Shown: one piece after another, positions 1-7,952 of the stretch
How the letters are laid out: every line of letters starts with the position of its first letter
Numbering within the stretch: the stretch's first letter is position 1
Assembly (NCBI GenBank): GCA_016292135.1
Contig: JAEFAZ010000005.1
Span: 124,001 to 188,000 of the forward strand
Source of the DNA: Saccharofermentans sp.
GTDB taxonomy: Bacteria; Bacillota; Clostridia; Saccharofermentanales; Saccharofermentanaceae
Direction of reading: 5' to 3'
DNA: 64,000 bases
Program-made: the position numbers and the translations under genes
The notes under the pieces: generated by a model
The model's input: only the letters and a program-made list of their open reading frames with translations
Databases searched by the model: none
What the model was told of the DNA's origin: nothing

Positions 1-841
1 CGTCAACGCCCTGGGCATCGGCACCGTATTCATCGAAGAGTTCTCTCGGAACGAAGGTTACGGCGATCTTGCCGTCTGCGAAGAACTTGGTCGTAAGCCT
101 TGCAGCTGCAGAGATCTTGTAGTTGCCGACCTTGACCCTGTCAAAAAGGTTGTAACTGACATCGTTGATCGAAGCTCCTCTGGCCATGAGGATGCCTGCG
201 GCAACGAGGGTCTCGGGCTTGGTGTTCGTGTAAGTGAATCTTCCCGTATCGGTAACGATACCCGCCATGAAGCATTCTGCCGCTCTCTGATCGATAACAT
301 CGATGCCGGTTATCTCTTCTATCACCTGGGCGATATAAAAACACAGTTCGCTGGCTGAAGATGCTTCTGGCATGACCCAGATATGATCGTTCCTGGTATC
401 GACAGACTGGTGGTGGTCCACGATCAGGTGGTCTTCGAACATATCAAAGTATTTGCCGCAGTCGCCCATCCTGCTGCCTTCAGAGCAGTCGACAGCATAG
501 GCAGCGCCATAGGGCTTGCCGTCTACGACAGGCTCGTTTTCGAAAGAAGGAATATCCCAGGGAAAGAACAGCAGATCGTCGATCCCGAGAAAGCTCATAT
601 CCTCAGGGAGTTTTTCGGGCATTGCAACGTAAGCTGCGGCGCCCAGTGCGCGGAGCACGAGCGCAAGACCGCAGGCTGAACCGACGCAGTCACCGTCAAC
701 GCTCCTGTGCGGGAAGATAAGAGCTGCCTCGCCTTTCTCCTCGAGTTTGCCTGCGGCATCGATAAAGTGTCTTGCCATCCTTTCCGCATCGGCAAGATAG
801 TTATCGTTGTAGTTGTTTACATTGTTCTTTTCGATTCCCAT
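1..841 (-). CDS. nrnA: DHH-family phosphoesterase, NrnA-like (3' end cut by window)
   Basis: NrnA enzymes degrade very short RNA oligonucleotides and dephosphorylate pAp to AMP in the cytoplasm. About 280 residues are visible; the C-terminal DHHA1 part lies outside the window. The DHH signature motifs are all present: HRSVDGDCVGS (H45, D49, D51), AVDCS (D118), VDHHQS (D142, H143, H144) and IVTDTG (D198). The start is ATG at 841, the first start before conserved sequence. It lies 23 bases after rbfA on the same strand, the usual place for nrnA at the end of a nusA-infB operon. A related DHH phosphodiesterase acting on cyclic dinucleotides is the main alternative, but the context favours NrnA. 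Confidence 0.88.
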   Translation of the reverse strand, partial: MGIEKNNVNNYNDNYLADAERMARHFIDAAGKLEEKGEAALIFPHRSVDGDCVGSACGLALVLRALGAAAYVAMPEKLPEDMSFLGIDDLLFFPWDIPSFENEPVVDGKPYGAAYAVDCSEGSRMGDCGKYFDMFEDHLIVDHHQSVDTRNDHIWVMPEASSASELCFYIAQVIEEITGIDVIDQRAAECFMAGIVTDTGRFTYTNTKPETLVAAGILMARGASINDVSYNLFDRVKVGNYKISAAARLTTKFFADGKIAVTFVPRELFDEYGADAQGVD

Positions 842-864
842 AGTGTCCCCCTCACTATCGTGTT

Positions 865-1263
865 TTACTCAGCCTGTTCGGGCTCGTTCTTCATCCGCTC
901 CCTGGCCTTGCGCTCATCTTCGGCGATGACTTCGTCTATGCGCCTGCCGATGGCTGCAGCTTCCTCGAGCGAATTATCCTGCTTGAAATGAAGCTCCGGA
1001 ACGATGCGGAGGCGCATGTTGTTTGCGACTTCGCGTCTGATGAATCCTGCCGCGTGGTTGATCGCCTTCATAGCCTCAGCCTTCACGTTTTCATCTCCGT
1101 AGATGGAGATGAAACATGTGGCGTGGGACAGGTCGGACGACACCTTGACTTCCGTAACGGATGTCAGGAGCGGGATCCTCGGGTCCTTGAGCTTGTTCAG
1201 GATGCAGTCGGAGATGATCTTGCGGAGTTCATCTGCGACCAGATCCGATCTGTTCTTTTTCAT
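865..1263 (-). CDS. rbfA: Ribosome-binding factor A
   Basis: RbfA is a small KH-fold protein that binds the 30S subunit near helix 1 of 16S rRNA and helps late maturation of the subunit. The 132 residues match the usual length of 115-135. Recognisable features are the basic N-terminus followed by ISDCILNKLKDPRI, the strand VSSDLSHATCFISIYG, and the conserved LRIVPELHF stretch with a charged C-terminal tail. It starts 3 bases after the infB stop, so the two are certainly co-transcribed. Order infB-rbfA-nrnA is the standard Firmicute arrangement. Confidence 0.95.
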   Translation of the reverse strand: MKKNRSDLVADELRKIISDCILNKLKDPRIPLLTSVTEVKVSSDLSHATCFISIYGDENVKAEAMKAINHAAGFIRREVANNMRLRIVPELHFKQDNSLEEAAAIGRRIDEVIAEDERKARERMKNEPEQAE

Positions 1264-1266
1264 ATC

Positions 1267-4140
1267 TTACTCTCTTTCAACTTCAACGTTATCGAATGCT
1301 TCAACAACGTCGCCGACCTTGATGTCGTTATAGTTCTCGATCGTAAGACCGCACTCGAAGCCGGATGCGACTTCCTTGACAGCATCCTTCAAACGCTGGA
1401 GCGATCCTAACTTACCCGTGTAGATGACGACATCCTGACGGATGACTCTTACACCGCAGTTCCTTACGATCTTACCGTCTGTAACATAGCTTCCGCCGAT
1501 GGTTCCGAGACCGGATACCTTGAAGAGCTCACGGATCTCGGCATGGCCCAATACGACTTCTTCGATAACGGGTGCGAGCATACCCTTCATGGCGAGCTCG
1601 ACATCCTCGATAGCCTTATAGATGATGTTGTAGAGTCTGATGTCAACTCCTGCCTCTTTGGCCTTGTCAACGATGACCTGGTTGGGACGGACATTAAAGC
1701 CGATGATGATGGCGTTGGATACGTCAGCCAACACAACGTCGGACTCATTGATGGCACCGACGGCACCATGGATGACCTTGACGTTGACTTCCTCGTTGGA
1801 AAGCTTTTCGAGGGACTGGATGACAGCCTCGACGGAGCCCTGAACGTCAGCCTTAACGATGAGGTTAAGATCCTTAACATCACCTGCTGCCATCTGGGCT
1901 GCGAGGTTATCAAGGCTCATCCTCGAAGACTGGTGGATATGAGCTTCACGCTGCTTGATCTTTCTCTTCTCGACCAGCTGGCGGGCAACCTTCTCGTCTG
2001 TTACGACATAGAGTTCCTCACCCGCCTCAGGCACTTCAGGAAGACCCAGGATCTCAACAGGAATGGAAGGACCTGCCTTCTTGATCGGGTTGCCCTTGTC
2101 ATCGTACATGGCACGTACGTTACCCATCATGGCTCCGCATACTACGGAGTCACCCTGACGGAGCGTACCTCTCTGAACGAGAACGGATGCAACAGGACCG
2201 CGGTTCTTGTCGAGCTGCGCTTCGATGACGGCACCCTTTGCCTGACGCTTGGGGTCTGCCTTGAGTTCCATGACGTCTGCAACGAGAAGTACGGACTCAA
2301 GGAGGTCATCGATACCCTCACCCTTCTTGGCGGAAACGGGTACCATGATAGTGGAACCGCCCCACTCCTCGGGAAGGAGCTCGTAGTTGGAAAGTTCCTG
2401 CTTTACCTTATCGATGTTTGCGCCCGGCTTATCGATCTTGTTGATGGCAACGATGATCTCTGTGTTAGCAGCCTTGGCGTGGTTGATAGCTTCGATCGTC
2501 TGAGGCATGACACCGTCGTCTGCAGCTACAACGAGGATAGCGATATCCGTGAACTGCGCACCTCTTGCACGCATGGTCGTGAAAGCTTCGTGACCCGGCG
2601 TATCGAGGAATGTGATCTGACGGCCCTTGAGCCTTACGGTGTAAGCACCGATGTGCTGGGTGATGCCGCCGGCCTCGCCTTCGATGACGTTCGTGGAACG
2701 GATCTTGTCGAGGAGGGATGTCTTACCGTGGTCAACGTGACCCATAACAACGACAACCGGAGGTCTTGTCTCGAGTGTCTCGGGATTGTCCTCACCCTCA
2801 TCGAAAAGGATATCCTCTTCGGTAACCTCTGTGATAGGCTCAGCTTCGATGCCGAAGGAGTCGGCGAGCATGAATGCCGTATCAAAATCCAGTTCCTGGT
2901 TGATGTTGGCCATAACGCCCAGCTTCATGAGTTCCATGATGACATCGGAGCTCTTCTTGCCGATACCTTCGGCGAACTCCTTGACCGTGATGAAAGGAGG
3001 CAGCTGGATATGGGTTATCACCTGTTCAACATGTTCAACAGGGCCGGAGCTTGCCTTCTTCTTCTTTTTCCTGAAGGAATAATCATCATATTCACCGTCT
3101 GCGCCCATACGGCCTTCGTACTGCTGGTTGCGGCTCTGCTTTCTCTTATCTCCGGACTGGGTCCTGTCGCGTCTGTCGGCGTCGTTATGCTTCTTCTCGA
3201 TAGCGTTGCGCTCGGCAAAGTTTGCACGTGACTTCTTGACCTCATCGACGGGAGACTCTGCCTTGGGCTTGGAAGGCTTCCTGGGCATCGGTCTTGCCGG
3301 TGCATCGTCATCCTTATCCTTCATGAAGGATGAGTCGCCTCTTCCGCCTCTGTCTCCCCTGTCGGGCCTCGGGCCTCTGCCCTGGCCGCCCTGACCGCCC
3401 TGGCGGTAATTGCCCTTGTCGTCACGTCTTACGGGTGACTTGCGGTCGTATGCGATATATGTAGAGTTCTTGACAGCTCTGCCGGGAGCATCAGGCAGGG
3501 AGATAACAGCAGAAGAAAGCTTGGGCTTTGCGGGCTCCTTGGGCTTTTCTTTCTCTGCTTCCTTAACCTCTTCCTTGGGTTCTTCGGCAGGAACTTCCTT
3601 GGAAGCTTTTTCTTCTTCCTTGGGAGCTGCCTTTTCCTCTGTCTCTTCCTTGGCAGGCTTTACTTCCTCTTCCTTGACGGGAGTTTCAGCCGCCTCAGCC
3701 TTATCTGCCTTGGCAGTCTTCTTCTTTGTGGTCTTGGCGGGCTTTTCGGCCTCTTCAGCCTGAGGCTCTGCCTTAGTCTTGGAAGAAGCCTTCTTCGCAG
3801 TCTTCTTTACGGGCTCTTCAGCAGTTTCCGCAGTCTCTGCTGCTTCCTTATCTGCCTTGGCAGTCTTTGTGGACTTAGCCTTAGTAGTCTTCTTCTCTTC
3901 CTTGGGAGCTTCTTCAGTCTCGGCCTTTGTCTTTTTTGCAGCAGCAGTCTTGGCAGGCTTCTTTACTTCCTCTGCCACTTCTTCTGCAAATTTTACTTCC
4001 TCGGCCTTTACTTCTTTTTCAACAGCAGCTGCTGTATCATCCGTCTTCTTTTTGCGGACACGTCCGGCTCGCATCATCTTGCTGCCGGATATACCTCCGA
4101 CCGCCAGACCGTCTTTCTTGTTTACACTGTCTTCTGCCAT
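1267..4140 (-). CDS. infB: Translation initiation factor IF-2
   Basis: IF-2 is the GTPase that places initiator fMet-tRNA on the 30S subunit and promotes subunit joining. The protein is 957 residues, longer than the roughly 716 of B. subtilis. The excess is an N-terminal region of about 390 residues made of Lys, Glu and Ala-rich repeats ([19 protein letters not shown]) and a Gly/Arg-rich patch ([12 protein letters not shown]). The G domain begins near residue 460 with GHVDHGKTS, followed by DTPGHEAF and NKIDK. The C-terminal half carries the beta-barrel and fMet-tRNA-binding domains. The ATG overlaps the rplGA stop by one base (TGATG), so translation is probably coupled. Many antisense reading frames here are low-complexity shadows. 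Confidence 0.97.
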   Translation of the reverse strand: MAEDSVNKKDGLAVGGISGSKMMRAGRVRKKKTDDTAAAVEKEVKAEEVKFAEEVAEEVKKPAKTAAAKKTKAETEEAPKEEKKTTKAKSTKTAKADKEAAETAETAEEPVKKTAKKASSKTKAEPQAEEAEKPAKTTKKKTAKADKAEAAETPVKEEEVKPAKEETEEKAAPKEEEKASKEVPAEEPKEEVKEAEKEKPKEPAKPKLSSAVISLPDAPGRAVKNSTYIAYDRKSPVRRDDKGNYRQGGQGGQGRGPRPDRGDRGGRGDSSFMKDKDDDAPARPMPRKPSKPKAESPVDEVKKSRANFAERNAIEKKHNDADRRDRTQSGDKRKQSRNQQYEGRMGADGEYDDYSFRKKKKKASSGPVEHVEQVITHIQLPPFITVKEFAEGIGKKSSDVIMELMKLGVMANINQELDFDTAFMLADSFGIEAEPITEVTEEDILFDEGEDNPETLETRPPVVVVMGHVDHGKTSLLDKIRSTNVIEGEAGGITQHIGAYTVRLKGRQITFLDTPGHEAFTTMRARGAQFTDIAILVVAADDGVMPQTIEAINHAKAANTEIIVAINKIDKPGANIDKVKQELSNYELLPEEWGGSTIMVPVSAKKGEGIDDLLESVLLVADVMELKADPKRQAKGAVIEAQLDKNRGPVASVLVQRGTLRQGDSVVCGAMMGNVRAMYDDKGNPIKKAGPSIPVEILGLPEVPEAGEELYVVTDEKVARQLVEKRKIKQREAHIHQSSRMSLDNLAAQMAAGDVKDLNLIVKADVQGSVEAVIQSLEKLSNEEVNVKVIHGAVGAINESDVVLADVSNAIIIGFNVRPNQVIVDKAKEAGVDIRLYNIIYKAIEDVELAMKGMLAPVIEEVVLGHAEIRELFKVSGLGTIGGSYVTDGKIVRNCGVRVIRQDVVIYTGKLGSLQRLKDAVKEVASGFECGLTIENYNDIKVGDVVEAFDNVEVERE

Positions 4141-4487
4141 CAGATATCCTCCTTGTAGTTGTCCAACATTTCTTCCAGCTTGCGGGCAAAGCCCTCATCA
4201 GTTATCACTATTGCCGCCCGGTTGCTCTTTCCTATCGCGTAGCCCAGCATTTCCGTTGTGGAGAAGCTGTAGCAACTAAGCTCTTTACCGGTCTTACTGT
4301 CTCCTGCCGACGCCGCATCCAGTATCTTGTCCATGCTGTTGCGGGCTATGTCTTTTGCAACGATCAGCAGTTTTGCCTTGCCTGCCCTGAGTGTCTCTTC
4401 ACAGGCCCCGGTCCCTGATACCGTCTTTCCGGCTCTTGCCGCAAGTCCTAAAAACCTCAATATGTTCTGTTCAGCATCCGTAGTCAA
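4140..4487 (-). CDS. rplGA: L7Ae/YlxQ-family ribosomal protein
   Basis: A 115-residue member of the L7Ae/L30e/S12e family, which binds kink-turn RNA. The B. subtilis homologue YlxQ (RplGA) sits in the same operon. The family core is visible: [13 protein letters not shown], then [11 protein letters not shown], then [17 protein letters not shown]. The start is a TTG at 4487, preceded by AAAAGGAG inside the end of ylxR. No ATG fits the family N-terminus better. It is 5 bases after ylxR and overlaps infB by one base. Its precise role in the ribosome or in RNA processing is not settled for the family. Confidence 0.9.
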   Translation of the reverse strand: MTTDAEQNILRFLGLAARAGKTVSGTGACEETLRAGKAKLLIVAKDIARNSMDKILDAASAGDSKTGKELSCYSFSTTEMLGYAIGKSNRAAIVITDEGFARKLEEMLDNYKEDI

Positions 4488-4492
4488 ATCCT

Positions 4493-4780
4493 TTACTGCT
4501 CTCCTTTTAATGAGCCGAAGTATTCCTCGACCTTCTCTTTGATCGCCGCCGACTGTTCGGGAGTTATCACGGTATTAAGATTGGCTCCCAATCTCCCCTT
4601 GCCTGATAACTGCTTCTTGATGCATTCGGGATCGGAACAGATATAAGCTCCTCTTCCCGACATCTTGCCCGAAGGATCGACAACGACTTCACCTTCCGGA
4701 GTCCTTACGATCCGGAGGAGATCTTTCTTGTCAAAGACCTTTCTGCAGGAAATACATGACCTTTGGGGTGCTTTTCGCAT
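4493..4780 (-). CDS. ylxR: YlxR-family RNA-binding protein (RnpM)
   Basis: A 95-residue protein of the YlxR family, now linked to RNase P modulation in B. subtilis (RnpM). The visible signature is the N-terminal PQRSCISCRKVFDK segment with a CxxC pair, then GRGAYICSDPEC with another CxxxxC-type pair, and LRIVRTPEG between them. The start chosen is ATG at 4780, two bases after the nusA stop. An upstream in-frame ATG at 4864 lies deep inside nusA and would add an unrelated basic leader. Position between nusA and rplGA is diagnostic. Confidence 0.92.
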   Translation of the reverse strand: MRKAPQRSCISCRKVFDKKDLLRIVRTPEGEVVVDPSGKMSGRGAYICSDPECIKKQLSGKGRLGANLNTVITPEQSAAIKEKVEEYFGSLKGEQ

Positions 4781-4781
4781 A

Positions 4782-5990
4782 TTATACTTCCTGATCCTCA
4801 CTAGCGCTGTCAGCTGCCTGCTCCGGCTGCTCGTCAGGGATCTCGTCAACGACGGTAAAGTCATCGATAAGGCTCTTGACGCTCTCGGAGCTCTCTTCTG
4901 ATTCTCTCTTGATGTCGATCTTAAAGCCCGTAAGTCTTACTGCAAGCCTTACGTTCTGACCGCCTCTGCCGATAGCGAGTGAATACTGATCGTCGGGAAC
5001 GACTACAACAGCATTCTTTTCGAGCTCGCCCGTCTCTTCGTTGGGAACGATCTCAGTATCAACACGCATTACCTGTGCGGGCTGGAGAGCTTCACTGATG
5101 AACAGGGGCTCATCTGAATTCCAGTCGACGATATCGATCTTCTCATGGTTGAGCTCATCGATAACTGCCTGGACACGGATACCGTGAGGGCCTACGCAGG
5201 AACCCTTGGCATCGATATTCTCATCGCGGGAGTAAACGGCGATCTTTGTTCTGGAACCGGGTTCTCTTGCGATCCTCTCGATCGTGACCTTGCCTGTCCT
5301 GATCTCGTCTACTTCCATCTCGAAAAGCTTCTTAACGAACTCATCCGACTTTCTTGAAAGGATGACTGTCGTCTTGGAGCTCTTGTCATCTATTCTCTTA
5401 ACGAGGAACTTCATCGTTGCTCCTCTGTCATATCTCTCGTTTCTTGTCTGCTCTTCCTTGGGCAGGATGGCTTCTGCTCTGCCGAGGTTGACCATGACGG
5501 ACTTGTTGTCGGAGCTTACGATCCTTCCGGATACGATCTGACCGATCTTGGTCTCATACTCTGCTCTGATCTTAACGCCCTCGGACTCCTTGACCTTGGA
5601 AGCGATCGCATTCTTGGCTGCGCCTGCAGCGAGATATCCCAAATCCTCGACATCGACTGCGAGCTCGATCTCGTCACCGATCTCGACATCCTCGTAACCC
5701 ATCTGAGTTGCGTCATCGAGAGAGATCTCATTCAAGGGATCCAATACTTCGTCAACGATCTCGACTACCTTATATACATAGATCTCACCGGTCTCACGGT
5801 CGATCTCGGCCTCAACGCAGTTGAATTCCTGCTTGCCCTTACCGAATTCCTTCTTGTAAGCTGCAACAAGGCCTATCTCCATAGCTTCGAAGACCTCTTC
5901 CTCATCGATGGAACGCTCCTTGGCAAGCGCTCTTACCGCATCGACGATGCTGATCTTCTCCTCTTCTTCCTGCTTCTTCTTACGTGCCAT
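4782..5990 (-). CDS. nusA: Transcription termination/antitermination factor NusA
   Basis: NusA binds RNA polymerase and nascent RNA and affects pausing, termination and antitermination. The 402 residues agree with Firmicute NusA, which lacks the C-terminal acidic repeats of E. coli. The order is N-terminal polymerase-binding domain (1-125), S1 domain (about 130-200, IVSGRIVSSD), then KH1 and KH2 with CVGPHGIRVQAVIDEL and AIGRGGQNVRLA. An ATG at 6011 overlaps the rimP stop (TAATG) but has no ribosome binding site. The ATG at 5990, encoding MARKKK, has GAAAGGA eight bases upstream and is preferred. A short acidic tail ends the protein. Confidence 0.95.
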   Translation of the reverse strand: MARKKKQEEEEKISIVDAVRALAKERSIDEEEVFEAMEIGLVAAYKKEFGKGKQEFNCVEAEIDRETGEIYVYKVVEIVDEVLDPLNEISLDDATQMGYEDVEIGDEIELAVDVEDLGYLAAGAAKNAIASKVKESEGVKIRAEYETKIGQIVSGRIVSSDNKSVMVNLGRAEAILPKEEQTRNERYDRGATMKFLVKRIDDKSSKTTVILSRKSDEFVKKLFEMEVDEIRTGKVTIERIAREPGSRTKIAVYSRDENIDAKGSCVGPHGIRVQAVIDELNHEKIDIVDWNSDEPLFISEALQPAQVMRVDTEIVPNEETGELEKNAVVVVPDDQYSLAIGRGGQNVRLAVRLTGFKIDIKRESEESSESVKSLIDDFTVVDEIPDEQPEQAADSASEDQEV

Positions 5991-6010
5991 TTTTGTATTC
6001 CTTTCTTTCA

Positions 6011-6472
6011 TTAAAATTCGATGTGTCTGACCGCCTTGGCGATCTCCTTTATGTTGAGCGTTATCTTGTCTCCGTCGACGTCGAAAGTGATCTCATCGCC
6101 TTCAGTTCCTTCTATCTTGCCTGTGAAGTCCTTGATCCCGTCCTTCACCGCGAAGAGCTTGACATCGATCTTCTCGCCTTCATACCTTCGGAAATCCTCA
6201 ACCTCCTCAAGAGGTCTCGTAAGGCCCGGGGACGATACTACGAAGTAGTCCGCATCGGAGTCCATGCCCTCATCGATCAGGGGATCGGCTTCCTTGGAGA
6301 AAGCTTCGCAATCGTCGGAAGTGATGCCGCCTTTCTTGTCGATGTAGACCGTAAGGAACATCTTCTGTCCTTCCTTGCCGTACTCGACATCAACAAGGTC
6401 ATATCCCATCGACTTGGCGAGGGGAAGGACGATGTCGTACGCCTGCTGCGCCTTTTTTGATCTCTTTTTCAT
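6011..6472 (-). CDS. rimP: Ribosome maturation factor RimP
   Basis: RimP acts in assembly of the 30S head. The 153-residue protein has the typical two-domain layout: an alpha/beta N-terminal domain ending with YFVVSSPGLTRPL (the family hallmark xVSSPGLxRPL, about residues 78-90) and a small SH3-like barrel (about 95-150). The start ATG at 6472 has GGGAG spaced eight bases upstream. It is the first gene of the nusA-infB operon. The upstream 80 bases form a structured leader annotated separately. Confidence 0.94.
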   Translation of the reverse strand: MKKRSKKAQQAYDIVLPLAKSMGYDLVDVEYGKEGQKMFLTVYIDKKGGITSDDCEAFSKEADPLIDEGMDSDADYFVVSSPGLTRPLEEVEDFRRYEGEKIDVKLFAVKDGIKDFTGKIEGTEGDEITFDVDGDKITLNIKEIAKAVRHIEF

Positions 6473-6494
6473 GTTTTATCTCCCATATGGCAAT

Positions 6495-6523
6495 AAAAAA
6501 ACGGGATCGCACCGGACCCGTTT
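6495..6523 (-). terminator. Terminator-like hairpin in the rimP leader (candidate attenuator)
   Basis: Read on the minus strand: stem AAACGGG / CCCGTTT with an 11-base loop, followed directly by a run of T. It lies 22 bases before the rimP start codon, inside the 5' untranslated region. No minus-strand gene ends just upstream of it, so a simple end-of-gene terminator is unlikely. This placement suggests premature termination of the nusA-operon transcript. Regulation is inferred; the hairpin itself is seen. Confidence 0.6.
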
Positions 6524-6557
6524 ACTTAAAAACCGTATAAGTAAATGTTGCCTTATG

Positions 6558-6586
6558 ATATTACCATATTATTTAATATCATGCAA
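6558..6586 (-). promoter_or_regulatory. Sigma-A promoter for the rimP-nusA-infB operon
   Basis: On the minus strand: -35 TTGCAT (6586-6581), a 17-base spacer, and -10 TAATAT (6563-6558) with an extended TGG just before it. Predicted transcription start is near 6551, giving a leader of about 79 bases before rimP. Spacing and the TGn element make it a good vegetative promoter. Confidence 0.7.
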
Positions 6587-6622
6587 ACTAATTTTCTTAT
6601 CGATTTTCTTTGCACTTTGCTA

Positions 6623-6651
6623 TTCATTTATTTTCGCATTTCAAGTACAAT
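6623..6651 (+). promoter_or_regulatory. Possible promoter for the 6696 gene
   Basis: A -10 like TACAAT (6646-6651) lies 17 bases after a weak -35 TTCATT (6623-6628). It points away from the rimP promoter, so this 220-base gap is a divergent promoter region. Only the -10 is convincing. Confidence 0.4.
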
Positions 6652-6695
6652 CTAATTATCCGACATAGGAAATAAAAATCACAAGGAGAATTTCT

Positions 6696-7109
6696 ATGGT
6701 CAAGATTATAGCGGGAGCTAAAGGTTCAGGAAAAACAGCACGTCTTGTTGACGAGATCAATCAGGTCGCAATGACAGACAGCAACGTGGTATGCGTCGAG
6801 CGCGGCAACAGATTGGACCAGCTTTTAAAACACAGCGTACGTCTCATCAACGTCAAAGAGTACCCGGTCGAGGGTTTCGATCAGTTACTGGCTTTCATAG
6901 GCGGCATTTGTTCCAAGGACTATGACCTTACACATATCTATATCGACAGCATAGCAAAAGTAGCCAAGAATGACAGCGTAGAAGATCTGACAGCATTCCT
7001 GGGCAAGCTCGATGCTTTCCTTAAGGATACGGCAATCACGGCAACACTCGTTCTCTCCTCCAGCGTAGAGGACCTGCCTGAAGAGATCAAGACATTCGTC
7101 GAGGGATAA
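6696..7109 (+). CDS. Small P-loop protein of unknown function
   Basis: A 137-residue soluble protein with a clear Walker A motif at its N-terminus, GAKGSGKT (residues 7-14). A Walker B-like strand, THIYIDSIAK (about residues 84-93), follows, and a second strand ATLVLSSS near residue 118 could be the sensor region. There are no membrane segments or signal peptide. The ribosome binding site AAGGAG precedes the ATG. It is monocistronic, closed by a strong terminator. Small P-loop proteins like this occur in Clostridia, sometimes labelled ATPase or PilT-like, but I do not recognise a named family, and the nucleotide and partner are unknown. Confidence 0.75.
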   Translation: MVKIIAGAKGSGKTARLVDEINQVAMTDSNVVCVERGNRLDQLLKHSVRLINVKEYPVEGFDQLLAFIGGICSKDYDLTHIYIDSIAKVAKNDSVEDLTAFLGKLDAFLKDTAITATLVLSSSVEDLPEEIKTFVEG

Positions 7110-7130
7110 GCTTTTCGGTTAAGATCATGT

Positions 7131-7160
7131 AAAAGGGGATGCACTGCATCCCCTTTTTTT
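7131..7160 (+). terminator. Intrinsic terminator after the P-loop gene
   Basis: Perfect stem AAAAGGGGATG / CATCCCCTTTT followed by a T run. Ends the transcript of the 6696-7109 gene. Confidence 0.9.
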
Positions 7161-7264
7161 ACACACCAAATTCATACTATTGTAAAGTGAATGCAACCTA
7201 ACATCCGGTATAAAGAGATACTATTTAAGGTACCAGTATTAGTATTTTTAATCGGAGGTATAGT

Positions 7265-7690
7265 ATGGGCTTTATCAAGGAATTCAAAGAATTTGCACTT
7301 AAAGGCAACGTTATGGACATGGCTGTCGGCGTTATCATCGGCGGCGCATTCGGTGCGATCGTTACCGCGCTGACAACTGATTTTATCAATCCTCTCATCT
7401 CTTCCATCGGCGGTGCCGAGGTAGCAGGACTCATCAGACTTCCCTGGGTTAACTACGAGGGTCTCGATCTTGAGGCACAGACAGCCCTCTCGTTGAACTA
7501 CGGTGATTTCATCACAGCAATCATCAACTTCCTCATCATCGCAGTGATCCTGTTCATCATCATAAAGTCAATGAACAAGCTGATGTCACTCGGCAAGAAA
7601 AAGGAAGAAGAGGAAGCTGCTCCCGCAGAGCCTTCTGACGAAGTCAAGCTCTTAACGGAGATCAAGGATCTTTTGGCAGAGAAAAAATAA
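7265..7690 (+). CDS. mscL: Large-conductance mechanosensitive channel
   Basis: MscL forms a homopentameric pore in the cytoplasmic membrane that opens under membrane tension and releases solutes during osmotic downshock. The 141 residues fit the family. Visible features are the amphipathic N-terminus MGFIKEFKEFALKGNVMDMA, the Gly/Ala-rich first helix AVGVIIGGAFGAIV (about 20-34), a periplasmic-side loop, the second helix FLIIAVILFIIIKSMNKL (about 88-105), and a charged cytoplasmic C-terminal helix. CGGAGG precedes the ATG. It stands alone, with a terminator after it. Confidence 0.97.
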   Translation: MGFIKEFKEFALKGNVMDMAVGVIIGGAFGAIVTALTTDFINPLISSIGGAEVAGLIRLPWVNYEGLDLEAQTALSLNYGDFITAIINFLIIAVILFIIIKSMNKLMSLGKKKEEEEAAPAEPSDEVKLLTEIKDLLAEKK

Positions 7691-7711
7691 TCCCTAGCGA
7701 TTCTCCTTGCT

Positions 7712-7737
7712 GCCGTCGCGAAAGCGGCGGCTTTTTT
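7712..7737 (+). terminator. Intrinsic terminator after mscL
   Basis: Eight-base stem GCCGTCGC / GCGGCGGC (one G-T pair) closed by a GAAA tetraloop and followed by six T residues. Confidence 0.92.
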
Positions 7738-7786
7738 ACGCCCCATATTCCTGAAGTCATTCACGGGTGTGGGCAGTAATCGGCTC

Positions 7787-7831
7787 TTTTGGGGGCAGAA
7801 CCGCCCCCGTTTTGGGTTTCTACCGCCCCCG
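7787..7831. repeat. Imperfect GC-rich tandem repeat
   Basis: Two adjacent units of 23 and 22 bases share TTTTGGG at the start and ACCGCCCCCG at the end, with different 5-6 base centres. The first unit can also fold as GGGGGC-AGAACC-GCCCCC. The stretch is far more GC-rich than the surrounding spacer between mscL and the deacetylase gene. It resembles a dispersed REP-like element, but only this copy is visible. Confidence 0.55.
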
Positions 7832-7912
7832 CCGGAGAGGAAAATCTTTGAAGCACAACATATGACTTGCCTTTGCCTCAATCACAAGTTGACATCAACT
7901 CCCGGTCTGATA

Positions 7913-7932
7913 AATAATCTATATAGATTATT
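7913..7932. promoter_or_regulatory. 20-bp perfect palindrome before the deacetylase gene
   Basis: AATAATCTAT/ATAGATTATT is a perfect 20-base palindrome ending 20 bases before the ATG at 7953. A TTGACA (7889-7894) lies 18 bases upstream of AATAAT (7913-7918), so the palindrome overlaps the likely -10 and the start of transcription. That geometry fits a repressor operator. The regulator is unknown. Confidence 0.55.
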
Positions 7933-7952
7933 CTCGAAAAGGGGTATCGATC

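Noticed and set aside
1543..3231. Long plus-strand reading frame of 562 codons opposite infB
   Set aside because: It is the complement of the IF-2 gene. Its sequence is low in complexity, lacks a ribosome site and matches no family; several similar frames lie opposite infB.
4781..4864. Longer YlxR starting at 4864
   Set aside because: It would extend into nusA with unrelated residues; ATG 4780 directly follows the nusA stop.
7141..7264. Possible riboswitch upstream of mscL
   Set aside because: No conserved core is recognisable. The stretch after the terminator is AT-rich and short.
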